The notes: generated from the sequence alone by a model not told the origin. A stretch of 5,543 nucleotides of DNA from Anaerolineae bacterium (GCA_015486895.1 WFQT01000118.1:1-5543), one strand, 5' to 3'. Shown: positions 1 through 5,543, counted from the stretch's first letter. Made by a program: numbers and translations.

Positions 1-1700
1 AGCATTTTGAGAGTGACGAGGAATTTAAGGAACTGGTTACAGCACCTGAAACCGGGGCAAATGGAGATCGCATCGGCGTTGTCACGGGTGGTGCTCTCTC
101 AGCCGGCTTCGACGTGCGCGTCGACGGCCGGCAGCCGCTTGAATCCTTAGCCGTGGGCCGCTACGTCGTGGTGCGCAGCGGCGGCTACCGCTTTTTCAGC
201 ATGATCAAAGACATTGCCCTTGATAACAACAACCCCGATTTGACCAAGCTCCCGCCGCCGGATGATCCGTTCCGCCAGGATGTGTACCGGGGCACCATCA
301 CTTTCGGCAAACTCAGCTTGATGCCATTATTGGTCTTGCGACCGGGAGAAAAAGAGCCGGCGCCGGTGAAAACGGTTCCCCGCCATTTCGCGCCCGCTTA
401 CTGGGCCACCGACAAGGACATAGAGATGGTTTTTGGCGCCGAAGGGTACGATGCAGAGAACCGGACCCACAATTTCTTCTTAGGCACACCCTTAGAAATG
501 GACGAGCAAAAAGTCACCATTGGCTTAGAGCGCCTGGTGGAACGCTCCGTGGGCATTTTTGGCAAAACCGGCACCGGCAAATCGTTCCTGACCCGTATTT
601 TGTTAGCCGGGCTGATTCAGAATAATGCTGCCGTTAGCTTAATATTCGACATGCACGGAGAGTACGGTTGGAAAGGCACCATCGAGAAATCGGGTGGAGA
701 AGCGAAAGGGCTGAAAGCGCTTTTCCCGGGCCGGGTCAGTATCTTCACCTTAGACGAACGCACCTCCCGGCGAACTCACAACCGACCTGACGGCGTAGTG
801 CGCATTCCTTACAACCAGGTGGAACCACAAGACATCGAGATGCTGCGCAACACGTTAGAACTAAGCGAGCCCATGGTCAACGCTCTTTACAGCCTGCACG
901 AGCATTTCGGCGCTTCCTGGCTGGAACAATTGCTTAACCTGGACAAAGACGGAGTGGATGAACTGGTCCAGGAAGTCGGGCAACACGCTGGGTCGCTGCG
1001 CGGCTTGCAACGCCGCCTGACAAAATTACGCTATTTCGACTTTCTTTGCACAGATACACCCAAAGACAGCGTGGCGGAGATATTCGATACCTTGCAAAAT
1101 GAGAAGAACGTGGTTTTGGAGTTTGGTCGTTACGGCGATAACCTGGTGGCTTACATGTTCGTGGCCAATTACTTGAGCCGCCGGGTACATGACCGCTACA
1201 TCGACAACGCGGAAAAAGCAGACTTAGCCGCCGGCAAGATCGAGAAGCCACCGCTGGTGATTGTTATCGAGGAGGCTCACAAGTTCTTAGACAGCTCGGT
1301 GGCCTCCCAAACTGTGTTTGGCACTATCGCCCGGGAAATGCGCAAGTACAACGTGACGCTCATGGTGGTAGACCAACGCCCCAGCGGCATCGACGAAGAG
1401 GTCATGTCGCAAATCGGTACCCGCATCACAGCGCTGTTAGATGACGAGGCGGATATCCGAGCCGTCCTCAGCGGCACCGCTGGCGGGTCGGGGTTGCGCC
1501 AGGTGTTAGCCAGCTTGGAAACCAGGCAGCAAGTGCTGGTCCTGGGGCACGCTATGCAAGTGCCCATTGTGCTGCGACCACGGAATTACGACATAGAATT
1601 TTACCGGGACATTGGCGCTGTTTTGGCCGGGGACGCCGAAAAGGCGCTGGCAGAAGCCAATAGCGAATTGTACGGCGATGAAGAAGAGGGATTCAACTGA
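1..1700 (+). CDS. herA: HerA-type DNA translocase/helicase ATPase, 5'-truncated by the window edge
   Basis: This is a HerA/FtsK-superfamily ATPase. In the known systems HerA forms a hexamer that pumps double-stranded DNA and works with NurA and Mre11-Rad50 in resecting DNA ends. The Walker A motif GKTGTGKS is at bases 561-584. It is followed by the HerA-typical DMHGEYGW. The Walker B is VIVIEEAH, with its acidic pair at 1269-1274, then FGTIAREMRKYN and VDQRPSGID, which match the HerA sensor and arginine-finger region. The first ~130 residues fit the beta-rich HAS-barrel. The frame is open from base 3 to the left edge, and the residues before the first possible start (GTG at 114) read IGVVTGGALSAGFDV, which continues the barrel. 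That GTG has no Shine-Dalgarno site, so the real start lies outside the window. The stop at 1698-1700 overlaps the next gene's ATG by one base. Family is secure; that it drives end resection is inferred from the neighbour. Confidence 0.93.
   Translation, partial: HFESDEEFKELVTAPETGANGDRIGVVTGGALSAGFDVRVDGRQPLESLAVGRYVVVRSGGYRFFSMIKDIALDNNNPDLTKLPPPDDPFRQDVYRGTITFGKLSLMPLLVLRPGEKEPAPVKTVPRHFAPAYWATDKDIEMVFGAEGYDAENRTHNFFLGTPLEMDEQKVTIGLERLVERSVGIFGKTGTGKSFLTRILLAGLIQNNAAVSLIFDMHGEYGWKGTIEKSGGEAKGLKALFPGRVSIFTLDERTSRRTHNRPDGVVRIPYNQVEPQDIEMLRNTLELSEPMVNALYSLHEHFGASWLEQLLNLDKDGVDELVQEVGQHAGSLRGLQRRLTKLRYFDFLCTDTPKDSVAEIFDTLQNEKNVVLEFGRYGDNLVAYMFVANYLSRRVHDRYIDNAEKADLAAGKIEKPPLVIVIEEAHKFLDSSVASQTVFGTIAREMRKYNVTLMVVDQRPSGIDEEVMSQIGTRITALLDDEADIRAVLSGTAGGSGLRQVLASLETRQQVLVLGHAMQVPIVLRPRNYDIEFYRDIGAVLAGDAEKALAEANSELYGDEEEGFN
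1685..1690 (+). promoter_or_regulatory. Shine-Dalgarno site of the Mre11/SbcD gene inside the herA 3' end
   Basis: AGAGGG lies nine bases before the ATG at 1700 and within the last codons of herA. With the TGATG stop/start overlap it fixes the start of the nuclease gene and points to translational coupling of the two products. Confidence 0.65.
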
Positions 1701-2956
1701 TGAGCGAAGCGATCCGTGTGCTCCACACTGCCGACTTACACATCGGCATGGAGAATTACGGCCAGATTGACCCTTCCACCGGCTTAAATCGGCGGGTGAT
1801 GGATTTTCTGCGCCGCTTGGATGATGTCATTGCTTTCGCGTTAGAGAAAGATGTGGACCTCTTCCTTTTCGCCGGGGATGCTTACCGTAATCAAACGCCG
1901 AATCCCACTTACCAACGGGAGTTCGCCCGGCGCATTAAGCGCCTTTCCGATAACGGCATACCGGTGCTGCTACTGGTGGGTAATCACGATTTACCCGGCA
2001 TTGCCCGCCGTGCCAACACGTTGGAAATCTTCAAAACCCTCTCTGTTCCGGGCGTGATTGTTGGCAACAAAGCCAATCTGAACCGGATTACCACGAAGAG
2101 GGGCGATATTTTAGTTGCCACAGTGCCTTACCCGGTACGCAGCCAGTTGCTCAGCAAAGAGGAATACAAAGGACGGCCTATCCGGGAGATTGACCGTTTG
2201 ATGACGGATAAAATGGCAGAAGTAATTGGCAGCCTGGCGCGCCAGGCCGTGGGACGAGAACAAGATGTTCCTGCCATCCTCGCCGGCCATTTCTCCGTCG
2301 CCGGGGCGATCCAGGGCTCAGAGCAAAATGTGATGCTTGGTCGCGACGTGATTGTGTTGAAAAGCGTGGTCACCGATCCAACCTGGGATTACGTGGCCCT
2401 GGGACACATTCACCGCTACCAGGATTTGAATGAAGGTGCTCAGCCGCCGGTTGTGTATAGCGGCAGCTTAGAGCGAGTTGATTTCGGCGAGGAGCACGAA
2501 GAAAAGGGGTTCGTTCTGGCAGAAGTGCAACGCGGCTTCACCCGCTATCGCTTCCGCCCCGGCTACAAGCGCCAGGCGAGGCCATTTGTCACCATCCGGG
2601 CCGATGTCCGTGACGCCCTGAACCCAATGGAATCGCTGTTGGCTACTATCGACAATTATGACATCCGCGGAGCGGTCGTGCGCCTTTTCGTGCAAATGCA
2701 GCCGGAACAGCGAGATTTGTTAGACGAAAGCCGGGTGCTGGCGGCGCTGAAAGAAGCTTACACCGTAGTGGCCATCAACCGGGAGTTTGCCCACCGGGCG
2801 GTGCGCTTGCCCGGCGGCAGTGCCGAAAGCAGCGGCCCTATTGAAATGCTGGAATTCTATTTCCGCCAACAGGGCATGCCGCCGGAGAAGCAGAAAAAAC
2901 TGCTGGAGCGCGCCCGGCAACTGTACGCGTCGTTACAGTATCGTCTCAATATTTAG
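1700..2956 (+). CDS. sbcD: Mre11/SbcD-family DNA double-strand-break nuclease (calcineurin-like phosphoesterase)
   Basis: Mn-dependent nuclease subunit of the Mre11-Rad50 (SbcCD) type, which trims DNA ends and hairpins in the cytoplasm. The phosphoesterase motifs appear in order: D12-x-H14 in TADLHIG, D60 in AGDAY, GNHD at 94-97, H197 in AGHFS, and GHIH at 235-238 (H236, H238). These supply all the expected metal ligands and catalytic histidines. Motif II is GDAYRN where many homologues have GDLFD; the metal-binding Asp is kept. Residues from about 285 to 418 would be the capping domain and the Rad50-binding tail. The length (418 aa) is normal for SbcD/Mre11. The start overlaps the herA stop by one base, so the two are almost certainly co-transcribed and coupled. 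No Rad50/SbcC gene follows; the next 365 bases are non-coding. The family is clear, but whether it works with an unlinked Rad50 or directly with HerA cannot be told here. Confidence 0.93.
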   Translation: MSEAIRVLHTADLHIGMENYGQIDPSTGLNRRVMDFLRRLDDVIAFALEKDVDLFLFAGDAYRNQTPNPTYQREFARRIKRLSDNGIPVLLLVGNHDLPGIARRANTLEIFKTLSVPGVIVGNKANLNRITTKRGDILVATVPYPVRSQLLSKEEYKGRPIREIDRLMTDKMAEVIGSLARQAVGREQDVPAILAGHFSVAGAIQGSEQNVMLGRDVIVLKSVVTDPTWDYVALGHIHRYQDLNEGAQPPVVYSGSLERVDFGEEHEEKGFVLAEVQRGFTRYRFRPGYKRQARPFVTIRADVRDALNPMESLLATIDNYDIRGAVVRLFVQMQPEQRDLLDESRVLAALKEAYTVVAINREFAHRAVRLPGGSAESSGPIEMLEFYFRQQGMPPEKQKKLLERARQLYASLQYRLNI

Positions 2957-2972
2957 CGGCATGAACGCTAAA
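2952..2972 (+). other. Perfect 7-bp inverted repeat over the nuclease stop codon
   Basis: TTTAGCG (2952-2958) and CGCTAAA (2966-2972) are exact reverse complements around a 7-base loop, and the stop codon TAG sits in the left arm. No T-tract follows on either strand, so it is not a standard intrinsic terminator. It could protect the 3' end of the herA-sbcD mRNA or be chance. Confidence 0.3.
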
Positions 2973-3087
2973 AGCCAGGAAAGTCATCGAGAAAGATTAT
3001 GCCAGAAATTCATCAAACCCGGGTTCAAGGGGTTCCACGATCATGAAATCATTAGGGTGTGTCCTAACCGAGTTGGGAGCGGTGCGA

Positions 3088-3143
3088 CGGTGGCGCATGA
3101 CCACCGAATGAAATTCGGCTCTAGAGGCGGGCTACCACCCGCC
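3088..3143. repeat. Candidate intergenic element of tandem or alternative hairpins (REP/MITE-like)
   Basis: Three perfect 6-bp stems lie within 56 bases. CGGTGG (3088-3093) pairs with CCACCG (3101-3106). CCGAAT (3104-3109) pairs with ATTCGG (3113-3118) around a GAA loop. GGCGGG (3126-3131) pairs with CCCGCC (3138-3143). The first two share bases 3104-3106, so they cannot both form fully. The arrangement resembles short palindromic repeats scattered in some Chloroflexota genomes, but that likeness is from memory and only one copy is in the window. No T-tract follows, so it is not a clear terminator. Confidence 0.35.
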
Positions 3144-3233
3144 GAACCAGCGTCGTGTTTACGGCCACATCCTTCTGTCAAGAGAGTGTGCCCTACGTTT
3201 TACTTCGGTGGCGCTCTGTTTCAAACTGTCGAT

Positions 3234-3261
3234 TTGGTAATTGCTCAAATCATGCTATTGA
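3234..3261 (+). promoter_or_regulatory. Candidate promoter of the aldolase-dehydrogenase operon
   Basis: TTGGTA (3234-3239), a 16-base spacer, then TATTGA (3256-3261), preceded by TGC as in an extended -10 element. The match is partial, but it lies in the AT-richer part of the gap, about 60 bases before the aldolase ATG, where a promoter is expected. Confidence 0.3.
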
Positions 3262-3309
3262 ATGTTTTGGTTAACAAGTACTGCATCATTGTTTAGCTGA
3301 CTACGATTT

Positions 3310-3314
3310 GGAGG
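3310..3314 (+). promoter_or_regulatory. Strong Shine-Dalgarno site that fixes the aldolase start
   Basis: GGAGG lies seven bases before the ATG at 3322. An in-frame TGA at 3298-3300 rules out a longer N-terminus, so this ATG is the true start even though the protein is shorter at its N-terminus than E. coli LsrF. Confidence 0.75.
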
Positions 3315-3321
3315 TTTAAAT

Positions 3322-4107
3322 ATGGACTGGGGAATGAAAAATCGGTTTTCCAGGTTGTTCAATCAGAAAAGCGGTAAGACTGTTCTCTTCGCGGTGGATC
3401 ATGGTTATTTTATGGGGCCCACCACCGGCCTTGAAGACCTGGGAGCAGCAGTGAAGCCATTGCTCCCTTACGTCGACGCACTAATGCTCACCCGTGGAGC
3501 TTTGCGTAGCTACATACCGCCTCAGGCGGACATCCCGATCATCCTCCGCGTTTCAGGTGGAACCAGCATACTGAATAAGGAACTTCTCCGGGAAGGGGTT
3601 ACTGTCTCCATGGAGGACGCCATCCGGCTTAATGCATCGGCAATTGCTTTCTCCATCATGGTTGGAGCTGACTTCGAGAGAGACACGCTGCTGGCGTTCA
3701 CGCGGGTGATCAACGAAGCAGAGCGTTACGGTATCCCAATGCTGGCTGTAACCGCCGTGGGCAAGGGACTGAACCGAGATGCCCGCTACCTTAGCCTTGC
3801 AACTCGCATCGCGGCGGAGCTGGGTGCTCGCATGGTCAAGACGTACTATTGTGAGGATTTCGAACGGGTTGTGAACACCTGCCCGGTGCCGGTAGTCATC
3901 GCTGGTGGCAAGAAGATCTCGGAGAAGGATGCTCTACAATTGGCGTACAACGCAATCCAGGCCGGAGCCGTCGGCGTGGATATGGGCCGCAACATTTTCC
4001 AGTCAGAAGACCCCGTAGCAATGATCCAAGCGGTGCGCGCTATCGTCCACGAGAATATTCCCGTCGATGAAGCATATGAAATGTTCTTGAACTTGAAAGC
4101 CCGCTAA
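3322..4107 (+). CDS. DhnA/LsrF-family class I aldolase or thiolase (3-hydroxy-5-phosphonooxypentane-2,4-dione thiolase-like)
   Basis: A 261-residue TIM-barrel aldolase of the DhnA/FbaB/LsrF group. It closely resembles LsrF, recalled from memory: the opening DWGMKNRFSRLF, AVDHGYFMGPTTGLE (D26, H27), LSLATRIAAELGA, and VKTYY with K173 as the expected Schiff-base lysine. IAGGKK (193-198) and GVDMGRNIFQ (218-227) are the phosphate-binding loops. In E. coli LsrF this fold cleaves the phosphorylated AI-2 product to DHAP and acetyl-CoA. Relatives act as fructose-bisphosphate aldolase or in aromatic biosynthesis. About 30 residues are missing at the N-terminus relative to E. coli LsrF, but an in-frame stop and a good Shine-Dalgarno site show this is the natural form. 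No lsr transporter, kinase or regulator is nearby. The partner is a zinc dehydrogenase 32 bases downstream, so a keto-sugar phosphate route is as likely as AI-2 breakdown. Leucine codon TTA is absent (0 of 25). Confidence 0.88.
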   Translation: MDWGMKNRFSRLFNQKSGKTVLFAVDHGYFMGPTTGLEDLGAAVKPLLPYVDALMLTRGALRSYIPPQADIPIILRVSGGTSILNKELLREGVTVSMEDAIRLNASAIAFSIMVGADFERDTLLAFTRVINEAERYGIPMLAVTAVGKGLNRDARYLSLATRIAAELGARMVKTYYCEDFERVVNTCPVPVVIAGGKKISEKDALQLAYNAIQAGAVGVDMGRNIFQSEDPVAMIQAVRAIVHENIPVDEAYEMFLNLKAR

Positions 4108-4111
4108 AATG

Positions 4112-4125
4112 CGAGCATCTGCTCG
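4112..4125 (+). promoter_or_regulatory. Perfect hairpin between aldolase and dehydrogenase, touching the Shine-Dalgarno site
   Basis: CGAGCA (4112-4117) and TGCTCG (4120-4125) are exact reverse complements, giving five or six base pairs with a tight loop. It starts five bases after the aldolase stop and ends directly before AAAGGA (4126-4131), the likely ribosome site of the next gene. It could set the relative output of the two genes or act as an mRNA processing or stability stem. No T-tract follows, so it is not a terminator. Confidence 0.4.
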
Positions 4126-4139
4126 AAAGGACAAGAGAG

Positions 4140-5189
4140 ATGCGCGTAGCAATGTATTACAACAACAATGACATCCGGATAGAAGAGATGGCGATCCCGA
4201 AGATCGGAGCCGGCGAATTGCTGGTTAAAGTCACTGCCAGTGGCATCTGCGGCTCCGATGTCATGGAATGGTACCGCATCAAAACAGCCCCCCGCGTATT
4301 GGGGCACGAGGTCGCCGGGGAAATTGTAGAGGTAGGGCCAGGGATCGACAACTTCAAGGTAGGCCAGCGGGTCACAGTGACTCACCACGTTCCCTGTAAT
4401 GCCTGCCTCTACTGCCAACGGGGCCAGCATACGCTCTGCTATACGCTCCATCACACGACCTTTGATCCCGGTGGCTTCGCCGAGTATTTACGCGTGCCCA
4501 AGATTAATGTGGATAAAGGAGGCGTGATCCCCATTCCCGACGAAGTTACCGATGACGTAGCTACGTTCACAGAGCCCTTGGGATGTGCAGTACGCGGCAT
4601 GCATATCATCAACTTCCAACCGGCCCGCACCGTCCTCGTTCTCGGGAGTGGCTTAGCCGGCATGTTAAACATCAAGCTGGCAAAGGCATTGGGGGCCAGT
4701 CGTATTATTGCCACCGACATCAACGACTTCCGTCTAAACATGGCCAAAGCTACCGGTGCCGATGTAGTCATCAACGCGGCGCAAGAGGATGTGGTAGCCC
4801 GCGTGCTGGCAGCCAATGGTGGTCGCGGTGCTGACTACGTCATCGTCTGTGCAGCCGCGCCCGTGGCTTTCCAGCAAGCTATAGAAGCAGTGGGCCGGGG
4901 CGGAACGGTGCTGCTGTATGCTATTTTGCGCCCTGATGTGGAGGTTTCTTTCCGTGTGTATGATTTCTGGCAAAAAGGCGTTACGCTACAATCCACCTAT
5001 GCAGCCGCACCGCGTGATCTAAACGAGACCATGGAACTCCTACGGTCCCGCCGTGTCCCTGTTGAAGATATGATCACTCATCGCTTGCCCCTGGAAAAGG
5101 TGGCTGAAGGGTTCAAACTGGTAGCAGCAGCTCAGGATTCCATGAAAATTATCCTGTATCCACAGATAGGGAGGGAATGTCGAACGTAG
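4140..5189 (+). CDS. Zinc-dependent medium-chain alcohol/polyol dehydrogenase, NAD-linked
   Basis: A 349-residue member of the medium-chain dehydrogenase family (threonine/sorbitol dehydrogenase-like), which oxidises an alcohol or polyol to a ketone. The N-terminal catalytic domain has the active zinc ligands C37 (GICGSD) and H56-E57 (GHEVAGEIVEVG), plus E145 in TEPLGCAVRG, which is typical of the polyol branch. A structural zinc is bound by C86, C89, C92 and C100. The Rossmann domain has GSGLAG at 169-174 and D193 after the second strand, which favours NAD over NADP. Length and zinc sites are complete. The start has AAAGGA eight bases upstream. It lies 32 bases after the aldolase gene and is probably co-transcribed, which suggests that its product, or a phosphorylated form, feeds the aldolase. 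The substrate cannot be identified from sequence. About eight residues follow the usual family end near ILYP. Confidence 0.9.
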   Translation: MRVAMYYNNNDIRIEEMAIPKIGAGELLVKVTASGICGSDVMEWYRIKTAPRVLGHEVAGEIVEVGPGIDNFKVGQRVTVTHHVPCNACLYCQRGQHTLCYTLHHTTFDPGGFAEYLRVPKINVDKGGVIPIPDEVTDDVATFTEPLGCAVRGMHIINFQPARTVLVLGSGLAGMLNIKLAKALGASRIIATDINDFRLNMAKATGADVVINAAQEDVVARVLAANGGRGADYVIVCAAAPVAFQQAIEAVGRGGTVLLYAILRPDVEVSFRVYDFWQKGVTLQSTYAAAPRDLNETMELLRSRRVPVEDMITHRLPLEKVAEGFKLVAAAQDSMKIILYPQIGRECRT

Positions 5190-5283
5190 TGAGACAGAAA
5201 GGGATAAATAAACAGCCAAACCTTGGAGCGCGACCCAAGTCGGTCGTACTAGAGTTGACGTATATGGAGATACCCCCCTCGAC

Positions 5284-5299
5284 TTCCGCCCTGGCGGAA
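5284..5299. promoter_or_regulatory. Perfect inverted repeat just upstream of the yceD -35 box
   Basis: TTCCGCC (5284-5290) and GGCGGAA (5293-5299) are exact reverse complements separated by two bases. The repeat ends two bases before the TTGACA box. No T-tract follows on either strand. It may be an operator, or an imperfect terminator for the dehydrogenase operon. Confidence 0.4.
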
Positions 5300-5301
5300 A
5301 G

Positions 5302-5330
5302 TTGACACGCCATTCATGATACCTTATAAT
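5302..5330 (+). promoter_or_regulatory. Consensus sigma-70-type promoter for yceD
   Basis: TTGACA (5302-5307), a 17-base spacer and TATAAT (5325-5330) match the housekeeping consensus at all twelve positions with the optimal spacing. Transcription would start near 5337-5339, leaving a leader of about 22-24 bases before the ATG at 5361. It marks a transcription unit separate from the dehydrogenase gene. Confidence 0.85.
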
Positions 5331-5360
5331 GCCCTGGTTTCATGGATAGGAACCAGAATA

Positions 5361-5543
5361 ATGGAATTACAATATAACGTCGCCCAGTTGCTAAAAGAGC
5401 CTATTGGCAGTGTCCGTCAGTACGATGTAGAGGAGGCGTTAGAAGGACATGGTGATTTTGTCCCGCGTGGACCTTTGACGGGACACTTTCAGCTCTTGCG
5501 CACCGGCCGGGGTGTTTTGCTGACAGGCAAGTTCCAACTGACG
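5361..5543 (+). CDS. yceD: YceD/DUF177-family protein, 3'-truncated by the window edge
   Basis: The first 61 codons of a DUF177 (YceD) protein. YceD-family proteins affect 23S rRNA accumulation, and the gene commonly lies directly before rpmF (ribosomal protein L32). The start MELQYNVAQLLKEPIGSVRQYDV, broken here by an acidic stretch (VEEALEG), then VPRGPLTGHFQLLRTGRGVLLTGKFQLT, follows the usual DUF177 pattern: a short N-terminal helix region, then beta strands of the form 'G-x-hydrophobic-x-L-x-R-T-x-x-G-hydrophobic-hydrophobic'. The ATG has AGGAA (5348-5352) eight bases upstream and a perfect promoter before it. The conserved cysteine-containing part expected later in the family would lie beyond the right edge. 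The reading frame is intact to the last base. The identification rests on pattern memory of a partial protein; rpmF downstream is a prediction only. Confidence 0.75.
   Translation, partial: MELQYNVAQLLKEPIGSVRQYDVEEALEGHGDFVPRGPLTGHFQLLRTGRGVLLTGKFQLT

Larger units (their letters stand above)
2957..3321 (+). other. Non-coding gap of 365 bases with several inverted repeats
   Basis: No credible gene was found here on either strand. An open frame on the + strand runs from inside the nuclease gene to 3296, but its in-frame ATG at 2961 has no Shine-Dalgarno site and its translation is low-complexity and matches no family I know. The stretch holds a hairpin over the upstream stop (2952-2972), a 10-base palindrome AACCCGGGTT (3016-3025), a direct repeat GGGTTC at 3021-3026 and 3030-3035, a cluster of three stems at 3088-3143, and a more AT-rich part after about 3220 that probably carries the promoter of the aldolase operon. 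It separates the DNA-repair pair from the metabolic pair and has room for a terminator and a promoter. Confidence 0.6.

Noticed and set aside
934..1567. Minus-strand open frames opposite herA
   Set aside because: They are antisense shadows of a strongly conserved ATPase reading and are composition-driven, with no start context or domain pattern.
3016..3040. GGGTTCAAG resembling a tRNA T-arm
   Set aside because: The bases on either side of the TTCAAGG loop do not pair as a T stem, and no acceptor, D or anticodon arm can be built around it.
3050..3200. Possible terminal inverted repeats (TTAGGGTGTG... at the left, ...CCCTAC at the right) around the hairpin cluster
   Set aside because: Only about five contiguous bases match when inverted, no target-site duplication was seen, and no transposase is present.
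2787..3296. Long + strand open frame overlapping the end of the nuclease gene, with a possible ATG at 2961
   Set aside because: Its first half is the out-of-frame reading of the nuclease C-terminus, the ATG at 2961 has no Shine-Dalgarno site, and the gap part runs through hairpin sequences and reads as no known protein pattern.
4451..4973. Minus- and plus-strand open frames inside the dehydrogenase gene
   Set aside because: The dehydrogenase frame has complete zinc and NAD motifs, so the others are shadows.
5221..5246. Short alternative stems (CTTGG/CCAAG and CGACC/GGTCG) after the dehydrogenase gene as a terminator
   Set aside because: The stems are only five base pairs, compete with each other and are not followed by a T-tract.
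5253..5283. Second copy of AGTTGAC (5253-5259) as an upstream tandem promoter
   Set aside because: No acceptable -10 box lies 16-18 bases downstream of this copy.

Overview
The window looks like a piece of a bacterial chromosome, most likely from a member of the Chloroflexota (Anaerolineae-like). This rests on the HerA plus Mre11/SbcD pair, on the style of the DUF177 (YceD) start at the right edge, and on the mix of Shine-Dalgarno sites with a perfect sigma-70-type promoter, which argues against an archaeon. The phylum call is made from memory of similar proteins and has not been tested by a search. All convincing genes lie on the + strand.

Layout: (1) Bases 1-1700 hold the C-terminal part of a HerA-type DNA-translocase ATPase. 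The frame is open to the left edge, so its true start is outside the window. (2) Bases 1700-2956 hold an Mre11/SbcD-family nuclease, coupled to herA by a TGATG junction. (3) Bases 2957-3321 are a gap of 365 bases with no credible gene. It holds several inverted repeats, a possible repeat element made of tandem hairpins, and a candidate weak promoter. (4) Bases 3322-4107 encode a DhnA/LsrF-family class I aldolase or thiolase. (5) Bases 4140-5189 encode a zinc-dependent medium-chain dehydrogenase, 32 bases downstream of the aldolase with a small hairpin between them. (6) Bases 5190-5360 carry a perfect short hairpin next to a TTGACA-N17-TATAAT promoter. (7) Bases 5361-5543 are the N-terminal 61 codons of a YceD/DUF177 protein, cut by the right edge.

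The genes fall into three units. herA and the nuclease form a DNA end-processing module; neither NurA nor Rad50/SbcC is visible here. The aldolase and dehydrogenase look like a two-gene carbon-catabolism operon (oxidise a polyol or alcohol, then cleave a keto-phosphate), but the substrate cannot be read from the sequence. The yceD gene starts a separate unit that in most bacteria continues into rpmF (ribosomal protein L32). Leucine codon use differs between the repair pair and the metabolic pair. I found no RNA gene, CRISPR array, transposase or complete mobile element, and no clearly new multi-gene system. The most unusual points are the HerA-Mre11 pairing without its usual partners in view, the LsrF-like protein outside an lsr setting, and the structured gap.
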